The position numbers were made by a program, and so were the translations under genes. Positions 12,250 through 23,945 of a stretch of 64,000 nucleotides of DNA are shown here, one piece after another (within the stretch, counting starts at the first letter, position 1; every line of letters starts with the position of its first letter). The notes under the pieces were generated by a model. The model had not been told where the DNA came from. It did no database searches and worked only from the letters and a program-made list of their open reading frames with translations. This DNA comes from Hippasteria phrygiana (taxonomy: Eukaryota > Echinodermata > Asteroidea > Valvatida > Goniasteridae): contig JAZGUH010000022.1 of assembly GCA_037893225.1 (NCBI GenBank), positions 372,001 through 436,000 of the forward strand. The letters run 5' to 3'.

Positions 12250-12535
12250 CTGTGGCCTGGTGGCTTAGTGCATCGGACTCAATATCTCGGTGATACTGCA
12301 GATTGTGGGTTCGAGACCGGCTGGGTCATAGTGCTTATATCCTTGAGTAAGGCACTTTGTCACAAGTTGATACTCTCCACCCAGGAGTAAATTGGCACAT
12401 GTGAGGGCAGTGATGGTTATGTGTTTGTTTAGCCCATGTGCGCTTAACTTGCAGCCGGAGCTGTATACTTCCCAGGGAGTTGAGATTCAGGAATGATTAA
12501 TGGGCCTGATGAGCAGGGGTATTAATAATAATATT
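12250..12535 (+). repeat. tRNA-derived SINE, second family
   Basis: An A-box-like TGGCTTAGTGCATCGG (from 12261) is followed about 45 bases later by a B box GGTTCGAGACC (12308-12318). The body (GAGTAAGGCACTTTGTCACA, GGCACATGTGAGGGCAGTGA) ends at GGTATTAATAATAATATTA. A reverse copy lies at 17710-18045. The 3' part with ATT repeats resembles the tails of L2/CR1-type LINEs, suggesting such a LINE as mobilising partner (inference). Confidence 0.75.
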
Positions 12536-14984
12536 ACATGTAATATAAACTGTGATATAGTTTACTATTTGTGCGTTCTTAAATGACGATTATTACATCC
12601 GCAATGTGTTTTATGTCACAAAAGTCTGATCTCCTGGGAGCACTACAGCTTGTCCATTGAAACGGACAAAGTTCACACCGCAGGCAGAATTCAAACTCAG
12701 CACGTGTACTTTTTGCAGATGCTCAGTTGCGGACGCAGGAATGGCCATTAATTCAATAGAAACATTTCTAAAAATGAGAGGAAAAACACCCAAAATAGAC
12801 TCTGCTGTTTTCATTCTACAACTACGACACCTGGGAACCTCTCCGTGTAATGAGATCATTCTTATATTTTGGAAGAGGAACTTCGAATTCTTGAGCACAA
12901 AATTGCAGTATCGCGTGCGTGATAATTCAATAGGAAATATTGCCCCTGTGAGAATTGCTACGGGATTGGTAGATGTAGCCCGACAAATAAGAAACCCGAA
13001 ACTCTAATGTGATTACCTCCGGGCCCCGCAAGAAGAAGAAAACATCGAAGAAACCTCTTCGTCTAACAAAAAAACTTACAATGGCTGTTTTGAAGAAATC
13101 TCGCGTGGGACAAAGTCTTTATGAGACAGAGAGAGAGAGAGAGAGAGGAAAGGGAGGCAGGAGAAAAAAATCCACAACAACATGGTGAAATTTCTGTCTT
13201 GAACGAAAAGGACGAACTGAAGAAGTTTGCAGGCCCGATTTTGCCCTGGAGCGATGTAATCTTTGCGGACGGAGCAACCAAGTTGTTGAAAAATAAGACG
13301 ATGGGACATGTGAGGAATCTCAAGATGAGAGGAAGGAGAATAAGGAAGAAGGATGTTCAGGCCGTGGGGACCTGTATGACTTGAGGAGCTGAACCTGATC
13401 TCCAATGCTAGAACACTGATATCTACACCCGAGAAGCCTGCATTGAGACCCGGAAGTAATGCACGAGGCCCCGAGGAGGCGATTTGGGCGAAAGTCGCTT
13501 AGCTTCGTATAGATTGTACGACGAAAAAGTCATCAGATCTCAAGCTACAGGAGAAAGGATGCGCATTGCATTAACCACCTGCAAAACACGTCATTAATGA
13601 GGTGAAGGTTGCGGTAACAACACGTGTAAATTTATCTTTTTTTAATAAGTGTTTGTTGGTTTTGACAAGAACAGGTAACTCAACGTTTCGAAGAGTATGT
13701 TCTGACCATCGTCAGGACACAGTGCAAAAGCAAACAAATTCTCAGTTTCACAAATATTTTCACTTTCACCCGAAAGAGAATTTGACAATTGACACCATGT
13801 TTTGTTTTGTTTTTATGGCAGACGCTCTATAGGCACATTCACATGAAACACGTTCATATTTAACTGTTGATTTTCATGTTTGCCTTTTTAAAGATATAAG
13901 ATCAAAATGTGGCTACTTTTCCGTAAAAATGAAAAGTCTTGGCTAAAAATCAATATCAGGCAATGTAGCCTCAAATTTGGCCCCAAATAAGACATGCATG
14001 CAAAACCACGACTAACCTAACAATACAAAAGTATTCATGAAAAACGTGTTACGAGTAGATATAGGCTTAAAAGTTCATAACTCACGAGCATTTAAGGATC
14101 AGTCTGATATTTTGCGTATAAAACAGCCGTCGCACGAGGGACATGTAAAGACTCCAGACTTCTAAAACTTGATTAGATAGAACCGACGCTTACATTTGAC
14201 AAGGAGATGATTGGTGGTTGATCTTTCATTAAAAAATAATTTTCTCGTTACTTCCTTAGCTGCCTATGAAATTCCCTCTAATAAAAGTATAGGATTCTGT
14301 CCACTATCTTGAAGCCGGAGGCAGTTAAAGACATCAAGCATATCCGCTACGATTTTCTTGATATAATTGTGTTAGAATGAAAAAAAAAAAAACGTTAATG
14401 TAATATAGTTAACTGCATAGTTCAAACATTTAATTTGATGAGAAGCTAATATTTGGCAATCAAATACTTATAACGCATATATATTAGCGGCTGTTTAATA
14501 ATTAAAAGATCAAACTGATAAAATTGTTCTTTCAGTCATATTTATCTGACTCGACATATCACATTTATCTGACTCGACACAGTTCTATTATCTATTATCC
14601 CTCATCCTTTTTACCCTACAAAGAGAGTTTTATCTTCTTGTTCCCAAGGTAAAGGGGTTGGTTCTCGGTGTATTCTGGTATCTGGTGTTTAATGCATGCT
14701 GGCCCTCTTCCATGTCTCAACCTCTCAGAATCAGGTCTAAATACAGGTCTAAATCACCTTGTAGGTCGTGGCGGCTTGATAGTAAGGTTCCCGAACCCTG
14801 GGGTAATGCCTGAGTAGGCTGACCTGGTCAGCACGCGTAAAGTGTCGGTGTGGTTGTCCTCGCAGCCATATCCGGCTGCATTCCCGAGGCATTAGGCAAT
14901 GCGTGTCGTTTTGTTCTGCTGTGAGTCCCGCTATAAGCAGTCACTTGTGGACGATGCCTACAGTGGTACTACATCTCTGCTCCC
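12536..14984. other. Non-coding DNA; no supported gene
   Basis: A (GA)n run lies at 13124-13146. Overlapping frames on both strands at 12611-13007 and 13063-13405 show no family resemblance I recognise. A hammerhead-like core remnant is at 13681-13718. A 24-base tandem duplication with the word TTTATCTGACTCGACA lies at about 14535-14580. Confidence 0.4.
13681..13718 (-). other. Degenerate hammerhead-like core
   Basis: On the minus strand CTGACGA and CGAAACG occur about 20 bases apart, the two invariant blocks of a hammerhead core. The intervening stem II is poorly paired. The same arrangement recurs at 37296-37332, so this is a repeat family, perhaps related to Penelope-type retroelements that carry such motifs (inference). 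Confidence 0.2.
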
Positions 14985-15690
14985 ATTTTGGTATTCTTTC
15001 TCATGGCGTCAAGTAATTTTTGCGGCAATCATCAACCTGCTTCCGTAAACTTGTCTACCCTGACTGAGTCAGGAATTCTTTCGCAATGCACTAACTTGAT
15101 AGCATTGCTAACTCTGCACTCAATAGCAATAGGTCTTCGATTCCTCCTCTATTCCAAGGGCCTGTGGTTCTCACTTCTTCGGTGGATAAAGCCAGATTTG
15201 TTTGCCCAACAGTTTGCCTCCAACTCTACATTAGAAGATGGAAGACATCCTTTTCTAGACTTTCCACTGCGGACCTCAAGTAACATCAAAGTTTCTATGA
15301 TAACTCCTAGAAAGGTTGCCAAGATCACTGTCTTCAGAAGTGCTGAGATTTCATCACTTCTGTACACTAATTCGGTGCTTTTTGCATCTTGGGAAGATCT
15401 TTCAGGGTTTCCTTAACCAACAACTTCTTGAGCATCTCGAGTTCAGAAATCTTCTGAGTGATGCTCAAGATGGTTTCAGGCACTCTAAGTCTACGGGAGA
15501 CCTCTTTTCTCTTCTTACAGGGTATTTGGATTCCGCCTTTGATAAGATTTGACACCACGATCTGCTCAATAAACTCAAATGGTACGGTAATCCAGGTCTT
15601 TTTTATGCCATTCTTGCTGACTTTCTCTCTAATCGCCAGATAAAGGCTGCGCTAGATGGCCATTCGTCATCTACCTAATAGTTAATGCCT
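14985..15690 (+). pseudogene. LINE reverse-transcriptase fragment with internal deletion (Jockey/CR1-like)
   Basis: The first part (14988-15320, one frame) encodes the pre-RT segment found in LINE ORF2 proteins, including FASNSTLEDGRHPFLDFPL and MITPRKVAKIT. After about 15320 the frame shifts and the sequence resumes at a later RT block: LLEHLEFRNLLSDAQDGF, then RHSKSTGDL, the FRxxxST-type block of RT. The following part (to about 15660) continues in another frame with LLNKLKWYG and LADFLSNRQIKAALDG. The segment that would normally link them, with the ASGPDGIP-type motif, is missing. The catalytic YxDD block is not present, so it is a dead copy. Relationship to non-LTR RTs is clear; the clade is less so. 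Confidence 0.8.
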
Positions 15691-16977
15691 GAGGGGTCTA
15701 ACCTTGAAACCTATTGAATACCCGACGACATCAGATATCAATCATCCTTGGAACAACAGTAGCAATTTCAGAGCTATTTGTGTACACTATAAATAAGACA
15801 TCTCATGATTGTCCGGATTCATTCTTGAATGGAAAAAGAGTCTTTCATATGTGAAGAGGCGAAAAGAAAATTTAGTAGTTTGGAAGATCAATATTCATTC
15901 TCAATGGAACCATGCACCTACCTTATGGGCCTACGTACACTGTAAAAGGAAATCCCGTAAAGTCACAGGTTTTCAGTCACAGACTATCACCGTATTTTAG
16001 TTTGAACGGGTTTTGAACGTAAAATCTGATGTTCTCCGACACGAATTTATTACGCACAACAGACCAATCTGAACTGAGGAAATTTGTGTTCACACAAGTC
16101 ATGTTATATTGCAGTGTTTCGTCCAAAAACACGATTTCTTGACTAAAATATTTATTATTTAAGCAATTCTACATAGGAATTTAGACTTTTTGTTAACAGA
16201 GGTGAAGAATCGCATTACATCTTCTTTTGTATTCAAATATTGAATTTTTTCATCAGAAACCGTGACTTCATGATGGCAGGATAAGGCTGAAAATAAAGCT
16301 AAAGCGCGACATTAGTTAGTGTGTAGTGTTTAGTAAATTACTGTAGCATTTGTACAATTGATATCTAGAGTAATGTACATATTGTATAATAAATCACGTC
16401 TATTTAGTCTGGTTCCCATTTCTGTAAATTCATGATTACTTACACCAAGTTTCCAGTACATGGGTGAATTTTTTTTATACCCTGTATTTTTAGGGGAATA
16501 GCATGGTTATTTTAAGAGACAGCAACGTAAACAAAACAGAGTTCATGAGTCGCAGCTTGCACCGCTTTTTTACGGGATTGCGCTGGCGTCCAAACTGCCA
16601 GGAAATTCCCGAAAAAAAAACGGTGTATTTTTGTACAGTGACAGTTACCGAACCACTTTACTGTATTACATATCAGAGGAGGTTGATTGCTGAGAAAAAT
16701 CTGCGTCATTTTTTATTTTTATGTAGATTAAGGTATGTTACAATAAATCTGATAATTATTTCTGCTATGAAATAATAAAAACAAGTTACTTTTGAGAATT
16801 GCTTTTATCGAGTCCTGCCTGGAAATTTCTCTCAGCAATCAACATTCTCTTTAATAATGTGCGCATGCTCTTTGCTTTTCTAAAACAAAACTGCAGCATC
16901 TGAATAGCAATACCAGCTTACATGTGCATAGCCCAAAAGCAGTGCAAGAAACCACTTAGATCAAGGTTTCCACATTC

Positions 16978-16980
<3 letters not shown>
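15691..16980. other. Non-coding DNA
   Basis: No gene or repeat recognised; short unrelated frames only. Confidence 0.4.

Positions 16981-17024
<44 letters not shown>
16981..17024. repeat. AAT microsatellite
   Basis: About 14 tandem AAT units. No adjoining LINE tail was recognised. Confidence 0.95.
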
Positions 17025-17025
<1 letters not shown>

Positions 17026-17708
17026 TATAGTCTGACCGGTTTATTATGCCAAGAAATCGTGCTGGTGTGGATCATAAGACGATTATCGGCGTTATGTGCG
17101 TTGCAATTACCGTCCCAATTGTCTCCGAGATGCTTCTTCCAAAGCAGACACTCTAAAATGTATACTTAGCCTAGCATGATAATATCTAATCGATGGGATT
17201 GCTTGAGAAGTCTGATTTTTAATGGACGCGCCGAGCCAGGAATGATATGTTATCGATGGAGTTTTCAGGATACGCCGGGCATTACCGGCCAAGATTTAAC
17301 ACGATGAATAGAAATTGATGTGATGGAAGAGAATGCAGGGTACACGTACACCTGATCAAAGAATTAATGGCCTGCTGTAATTGCTGATGGTTATCGGGAC
17401 ATGTCAATACAAACGTCTCCTCGGTGCGGCTATGGCGTTGTTGCATTTGTTAATAGACGGTACGAGACGGAATATATTCAGTCTGATTGATAAACACAAT
17501 GACATAAACTTGTCCTTGTTGAATTTGTTTTTAATTCCAAATTCTTAAGTGACACAGCAATACTTCAACGCTTCAAAAATTTGGAAATTATATGCAGAGA
17601 CAAGTCTTGGACACACCGTGGACGCAAAGCTTAAACGATTCTTTGGCTGGTTGTATTAGATACTTCGGTGGGTATTTGTATTTGATGTAGCACTTAAAGC
17701 AGAATAAT

Positions 17709-17709
<1 letters not shown>

Positions 17710-17745
<36 letters not shown>

Positions 17746-18045
17746 TAGATTTGTTAAGCGCACATAGGCCTATCTATTCTGACGGTGCTCAAGGCGCTAC
17801 GTGATCCCTGCTCATCAGGCTTATAAATCATTCCAAAAACCTTTTTGGCTCCCTCGCGAGCATGACCACTGCTAATTAAACATGTCACCATAATACTGCC
17901 CTCACAATTGCCCATTTACAAAGTGTCTTGCTCAAGGCCACAAGCACCACGACACCTGCTGGTCTTAAACCCACACTCTGTAGTATCACCAAGACCCTCA
18001 AGAGATACACTAGACCACGAGCCCACAGTGCTCCACGGATCAGTA
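17710..18045 (-). repeat. tRNA-derived SINE, second family, with ATT tail
   Basis: Reverse copy of the SINE at 12250-12535. On the minus strand the B-box region (GTGGGTTTAAGACC) is followed by GAGCAAGACACTTTGTAAAT, GGCAATTGTGAGGGCAGTAT, GCCTGATGAGCAGGG, then GCGCTTAAC and an ATT microsatellite (17710-17744). The GGCGCTTAACAAATC plus ATT-repeat ending resembles L2/CR1 LINE tails. Confidence 0.75.
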
Positions 18046-18261
18046 GCAACTGCAGGCATAACTGAAATAAAGATATGCTTAATCACGGCAATGTCAATTA
18101 CGTAGGTAAACATATCCAGAAGAGCAATTTAGAAATGCCATGTGCCAAGTCGCATAGAAAAATAATTGGGATATTTTCAGAAGCTCTCCAAACTCCACAG
18201 CAAGTTTGGAAACAAGTTTGGAAACAAGTTTTTCACAGCAAGTTTGGAAACAACGGGAACG

Positions 18262-18400
18262 GGGCTCTATTTCATAAAATTTTTGAATATTCCTACCTTG
18301 TACTTAGGAAGAATAATTGTTCCCAAGTCCAGGACGTAGGAACAATTATATTTCCTAAGTCCAAGATTGGAATATTCCTAACTTTTATGAAATAGAGCCC
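18262..18400. mobile_element. Small foldback MITE (139 bp)
   Basis: It begins GGGCTCTATTTCATAAAA and ends with the reverse complement TTTTATGAAATAGAGCCC. The two arms stay complementary for about 60 bases each, so nearly the whole element is a hairpin with a roughly 20-base loop. No clear target duplication. Just upstream (18190-18252) the word CAAGTTTGGAAA is repeated three times. Confidence 0.85.
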
Positions 18401-18855
18401 AGAGTTTATCCTCCCGCCGATGTGATGGCTTACCGTATACTAAGCCAAAGCTTAATGTCAAGCGAGCTCTGTCGCGGCGCTGCCGAATGTTCTTACAGGT
18501 GCCCGGAGAAAACATAAGCGCTCTAATCTGGCTTCCAGCCAAAAATGGCAAACGCCAAGGTGCACCGATAGAACACATGCACAGTCGTTTAAAACCATCC
18601 ATGAAAAAAATCAATTCCAAAATAATGTGGCCCGTGGATGACGTTTGACAAGGAGATCAAGTCGAAGCCTGCATGTACGGTGCATTATTTTACTTATTGT
18701 ACACGACTGCATCCACGTACAGACTCGGACCCCCATGTGGGGTCCGTGGGGTCCACAAAACCAGTCCACGTGACATGTGTGGGGTAACTTTAAACTTGTG
18801 GGGTTAGTTGTGGCTGAATGTAGGGTTAGTTATAACAAAGGAAAGGCCCCAGGAG
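18401..18855. other. Non-coding DNA
   Basis: No gene recognised. A small palindrome (GGACCCCCATGTGGGGTCC) with repeated GTGGGGT words lies at 18727-18800. Confidence 0.4.
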
Positions 18856-19356
18856 CAGCGGCGGTGATTTCTCGTCAAAAGCGCACAACGAGCTCGTTGT
18901 GCAATGACGTCACCCTTATTGTATTTGTTTGATTTGTTTTATTGTTATCAACCATGTACGAAGTACTATGGGGATGCTAAAAATAGGTAAACTTTATACT
19001 TACCTCTTGAAATACAAACAACAAATATTGGAGATTACATATCCATCCTTGAGCAATATTTTTTCGGAAGAACGCATAATCAGTTCAACTGTTATTAGAG
19101 AGATCTATAATGGGAAATTTTGTTTTGTATTTGGTGTCTCCTATTTCTCCTGTGAAATTTTTGAAAATGTGTGCTGATGTTTGTGTTTTGGTGCACACTG
19201 GTGCATGTAAAAGTCAATGCCCAATGGCAAAATATTGGGGGGGGGGGGGGGGGGGGGGCACTGCCATAGCCGTCCCCTCCACAAAAAATATTGGGGGGGG
19301 GGGGGAACGTGTCCCCCCGTCCCCCCCCCCCCCCCCCCCCGGGATCGCCGACCATG
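18856..19356. mobile_element. hAT-like non-autonomous transposon with perfect 8-bp target duplication
   Basis: The element starts CAGCGGCGGTGATTTCTCG and ends GGGATCGCCGACCATG. It is flanked on both sides by CCCAGGAG (18848-18855 and 19357-19364), a perfect 8-bp target duplication as made by hAT transposases. It contains a block shared with the copy at 39459-39702 (GGTGCATGTAAAAGTCAATG and AAAATGTGTGCTGATG) and three long poly-G/poly-C runs (about 19239-19340). No transposase is encoded; the glycine/proline-rich frames here come from the homopolymers. Confidence 0.85.
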
Positions 19357-19364
19357 CCCAGGAG

Positions 19365-20372
19365 TCTTATCCGCTGGTAGGTCCGCATACCTAATTTGGA
19401 CATGGTTGTCTATTTGGAAATGAACGGGTATATATTTTGTTCTGCGTGGAAAGATCAATTTATTCGTGTCTCGGTTGAACAGAAGGTATAATCAGGTGGT
19501 ATTTCAATTACTGCTGTCACACCCAAATTATGAGTCTAATGTAAACATGTCTCGTTACACAATTACTACTTTCTTAAATTGTGAAAGCATGACGTCTGTA
19601 GCTGTAACTATGTGTAGGCCTACTTGATAAACTTGACAATGCGCTAAAGTCTCACGAATGATAAGTGCAACATAGGCCTAAGTGGTAAAAAGCCATTCGT
19701 TAATTGCAGGTGACTGCCGGTTACATGGATGAACCGGCTATAAAACGGTTTTTTAATTCCCTGTAGATGATTCTGCCCTCCATTTTCTCGTCAGTTACTT
19801 GTTGGATGTCTTTGTTTCACCCAAATATTGTTAGTAAAACAAAATAAAATAGTACTTACACTTCTAAAAGGTATCCAACTAAAAATACTCATTTTAAATA
19901 TGGAGAAACATTCCATAAAAGAACACGTTATGGTTAGTTTGTCTTTAAACTGTTACATATTATAGTCAATATTTTCTTGTTTAATCTGAAGGACTAAGCA
20001 ACATATAGTATAGGCATATAGTACACCATGTGATATCTCGTGTGGGATATATGAGACATAGTCCTGATTATACAAGTGGCGATTGCATTTGCCGGGTCAC
20101 TGCATAACGTTGTGCGTTTACAAGACCAGTGAAAATGTATACAGAAATACCAGCACAATAATGAATAATAAAATGTAATGAGATCAAATGCAAACAAAGA
20201 CTACGTTGGAACACAGAAGGAAAATGGCTACTGCTGTTACAGTAAAAATAGAACATTGTGAACTATTTCAATGTTGTGTCTTTCTTGGGATCCTAGAAAC
20301 GCACCGAGAACGAGGATTTGGCAATTCCTCATAAACATTACCTCGTATAGTTACCACCGATTCGCTATTTGC
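19365..20372. other. Non-coding DNA
   Basis: No gene or repeat recognised. Confidence 0.4.
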
Positions 20373-20753
20373 GGCACCAGCAAGCGAAATCAGACATAAG
20401 TTGGAAATTGTGAAAATTGAAATTTCCATTCCATAATAAAATATATATTGTAAGCTTTGTAATGGTGAAAAAAATTACTGTTATACGATATTTTGGTTTT
20501 GGAATAGAGCCATAAACTCAGCATTGAGAATGGAAAATAACATGTAGTTTACACGATTTTTTTCGAAATTGTACACGTTTAATGGTCTCAACACAAAAGC
20601 AAACCAGGTATTTTTAAATTAAATATCCTTTAAACTACACTATTTTGAAGAAGAAAAAACAGGAAGAGCGTGATTTTTGGACGATTTTCATATAAATTGC
20701 AATTACTCAAAAATAGGTCATGCAACTTATGTCCGATTTCCCTTGCGGACGCC
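20373..20753. mobile_element. MITE with about 35-40 bp terminal inverted repeats
   Basis: The left end reads GGCACCAGCAAGCGAAATCA followed by GACATAAGTTG. The right end, reverse-complemented, reads GGCGTCCGCAAGGGAAATCG followed by GACATAAGTTG. The interior is A/T-rich and non-coding. No clear target duplication, so the superfamily is undetermined. Confidence 0.75.
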
Positions 20754-21308
20754 ACATTTGTATATTTTCATTAAATTTTCATATGAGTATTATCAACTTT
20801 GATTTTTATTTGTTTCCATGATGAATTAGTGTACTAACACATGGTACAGGTGTTGAAATCCTAAATCTGCGTAGTATTTGAACAGATAAAATTTAAAATT
20901 GTATTAACATAATTCCCTCTACTGTAAGTGTTCAGTTCATTTAAGGTTAAATGTTATTACTGTTTTATAAACGGGAGGTTTCCTTTTATTGAGTTGCTGT
21001 TTTTACTTCTTCACAGGTCCCATACAGGCCATGTTGAAGCTAAATCCAGAATCTTTAAGATATGCACGAGCAAAGTAATCAATGAGGAATATTGCATTTC
21101 CGATGTTAATATTTCATGTTCCAAATTCTATTTGTGGCATACGTACAGAACGGTACATGGGATTTGTGCAAATATACTGGCACCAGTTTAAACACGGCGG
21201 CATGAAACGCAATATTAGATCAATACGGAATGCTTTTAGAGTCTTGTCTTTTAAATTGTTTATCAAATAACGTATATAGACCTCGGTGTTGCATATAGTG
21301 GCTTGCAA

Positions 21309-21421
21309 TAAGTGCGTTTTACGGTTCGTTTTGTGTCCGTTGCGTTTTTAGCCTATAGCTTACGCAATACGCATCTAGACCCCCAAAACGCGCGGAGACG
21401 TAACGGACTGAAAACGCACTG
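21309..21421. repeat. Imperfect foldback
   Basis: AGTGCGTTTTACGGTTCG at the left is partly complementary to CGGACTGAAAACGCACT at the right. The match is imperfect and short. Confidence 0.35.
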
Positions 21422-21592
21422 ACGGAAATCCAGTCAAGATGGCATGCAGTAGAAATATATTCAGTGGTTTTACATTTGGCATATTTTACGGATAAACACC
21501 GATATACCCACTGCCTACCCGCATGCATTAGGATAACATATGATGTGCTCAGAATAATTATTACAAGCCAAATCCCCACTTAAGTATTCTTA

Positions 21593-21939
21593 CTGCCAGT
21601 TTCTTTGTTCACTTTGAAAATGTATTCAAATTTACCTGGTCAGTTTCCCTTGTGGATTGTTTGACGAATTATAAGTTAAAAAGTCGTATCCTCATTGAGT
21701 GATCCCCACAATGTCGCTTCCCAGGTTGTATCGTAAAATTGGGTGTGATCCCTGGCTATACGGCATTCTGGGTTTATGACTTCTGACTAGCGCCCAGCCG
21801 AACAAAGATACTGACAAAATTATTTGGGAGACCGCCAACACAGGGCAAGATGGCTCAGTTGGTAGAGCGCCGGTACGGTAACCCGGAGGTCGCAGGTTCG
21901 AATCCCGCTACTGCCAGTTTCTTTGTTCACTTTGAAAAG
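21593..21939 (+). repeat. tRNA-derived SINE with 28-bp direct repeats at both ends
   Basis: A tRNA-like head (A box TGGCTCAGTTGG at 21851, B box GGTTCGAATCC at 21895) is preceded by a body of about 230 bases. The unit is bracketed by nearly identical direct copies of CTGCCAGTTTCTTTGTTCAC plus TTTGAAAA (21593 and 21911). The bracket sequence belongs to the family, so it is a shared end, not a target duplication; the unit may be one period of a tandem dimer. The copy at 57331-57640 matches closely. Confidence 0.85.
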
Positions 21940-21949
21940 GTTAAATAAT

Positions 21950-22600
21950 ACGCAACTACAAGAAACTATACAAAACATATCTAGGTGTCAATATCACACA
22001 AGACCTCTCATGGAAATCACACGTTGAGAGCACAACGGCCATAGCAAACAAAACTCTGGGTTTCCTCCGCCGTAACTTGTAATCATGTTCAAAAAATATC
22101 AAAGACATGGCGTACAAGACACAGGTACGGCCAATACTTGACTACTGCTCTGCTGTATCGGACCCACACACAAATATCATTGACAAGCTTGAAGCGGTCC
22201 AAAATGGAGCAGCTCGGTTTGTTACGGGGATCTTCAGCAGAAGGAGCCATAAAAAAGGACCTACACTGGGATAACCTAGCTACTAGGCGGAAAGTTGCAC
22301 GACCCAAGAACTTCCATTAAGCACTTGGGGGGTCTCCTCGCCATTCCGGCAAGAAACATCCTGCGTCCGGTCCAACGGTCTACCAGACAAACCTCACCTA
22401 CCGCCAATAACTTCACACCTATCCAAGCAAACACGAACTGCTACAAGACTCATTTCTCCCACGCACATTAGTGGACTGGAACTCACTGCCTAAAGGGATC
22501 ACAACAATTCAAGATAAAGAAAGTTTCAAGTCTCAAGTCAACATACATGTCAATATCATCTGCAAGAAAGAAGAAACCACGTCAACCAAGTAAACAGCAA
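21950..22600 (+). pseudogene. LINE RT carboxy-terminal fragment
   Basis: Frames encode YLGVNITQDLSWKSHV, then ANKTLGFLRRNL, YKTQVRPILDYCSAV and LEAVQNGAARFVTG, the post-RT region typical of Jockey/CR1-type LINE ORF2 proteins. A stop directly follows FLRRNL (22079-22081), and frameshifts follow. Near 22455 another frame gives FLPRTLVDWNSLPKGI, the family's usual ending. It joins directly to the SINE at 21939, so the LINE is 5'-truncated there. Non-functional. Confidence 0.85.
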
Positions 22601-23760
22601 AACATCAAATTCATGCGCACAACCGACCCTACCCGTGTGACCCTCGAGAAGCGGGTGTTGGTGCAGTATCTATCAAGACAAATAAAGTGCAGTATTAAAA
22701 ACTAATGCTGCAAAAGAATTGTTCTAAATTCTATTATATAAGGCATACGACACGGACGGTTTTTGCATGACGCAACAAACTCTATCGTGTGGAGCAAGGT
22801 TGAATTGGCTGGAACTGCATTTCGTGTTGAATCGCAAATGTAATGGGTATAATTTTCAATAAAAACAAGATTGTGTCTAATTACAAAACACAGTTTTAGA
22901 GTGTAATCTTATCATGAAAATCGACAGCAAGCAAGTAGCACAGCATTGACACCTCCAAAATGATGAGGAGGAAAAAACGTGGAAAAGACTATAGCTTATC
23001 GGTACCAAGTGTCAAGAGCAGTTGAGTTTTTCCGACACACTGTGTTTTTGAAAACTGAAGGAAAAAACACTTTTGAAACACCCCAAATATCTCACCACGG
23101 TAAATAAAACTGTCCCTTTGAAAACAACCTATATTTCTCGAATTAAGGTTAGGGAATAAAGCACGAGGGGTGAGAGCTTTAAGTGCACGTCGTCTCAAGT
23201 TGCGCCCAGTAAACGGTGTGTTTGTGGTGCGTGCCACGCGGCCAGGTCAACGCGGAAAGCCTCTTCCTTGTATATTGACTCAGCTTCGTTGAAGGAGAGT
23301 TAAAGTCTTCTCCTCTAACTCATTCATTATTGGGCAGAAGGGAAAAAGGTGGAAGCTTTTTGGTTGTTATGGATTCCGTCTGCCTTTCTTGTCGACTTCT
23401 GGTTACTATGATCATTAATCATCATCACTGTCATCTCTCATGCACATAGTCCTAGACTTGTCATTTCAGTCAGGGTCGAGACTTTAAGAGGGGTGGATCT
23501 TGGATGTCATTGGTCTATGTGAAGAAACCACGCATCCTCTCAGAATTGTGAATTTTATGAACCGTTTTGTGTGTACGTTTTCTTACGTGCTGCACCACTT
23601 CCGATTTCATTGTTACCTAGATGTGACCTGTTCCAACAAAATTGGAGGAATGTATATTAACATTTTGAAAATCAAGATTACGGTATTTCCTGAAAGTATA
23701 GGTTGTAAGCTTTAATTTGATATATTATGTGTTGATGTACCTCATTCCTAGCCCAATATA
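22601..23760. other. Non-coding DNA
   Basis: No gene or repeat recognised after the LINE remnant. Confidence 0.4.
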
Positions 23761-23945
23761 CAGGGTGAATACAAAAGAACGAAACCGAGATATTATTGCT
23801 AATTGTAACAGAAGTAGGGCACATGTGAATCAAAGGGAGATATCCTCTGTTAGGGTTGAATCTCCTCTTTAAAATGACACCCTGATCATGTCATTACATT
23901 CACGGTTGACTGAGCAGTGACCAATTTTATGAAAGGGTCAATTAA

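Noticed and set aside
12611..12898. Minus-strand frame with an acceptor-like TTTTTCCTCTCATTTTTAG and ending VLPGDQTFVT
   Set aside because: The acceptor is attractive, but an overlapping open frame exists on the plus strand and no domain or partner exon was recognised; evidence is too weak for a gene call.
13063..13405. Overlapping frames on both strands around the GA repeat
   Set aside because: Arg/Glu-rich start is a translation of the (GA)n run; remaining residues match nothing I know.
16981..17024. CRISPR-like or regulatory array
   Set aside because: Simple AAT microsatellite with no spacers; the genome is eukaryotic.
19095..19458. Glycine- and proline-rich frames on both strands
   Set aside because: They translate the poly-G/poly-C tracts of the hAT-like element.
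21841..21915. Functional tRNA gene
   Set aside because: A and B boxes are good, but the sequence recurs with a shared non-tRNA body and tail at several loci and the acceptor stem does not close; it is a SINE head.
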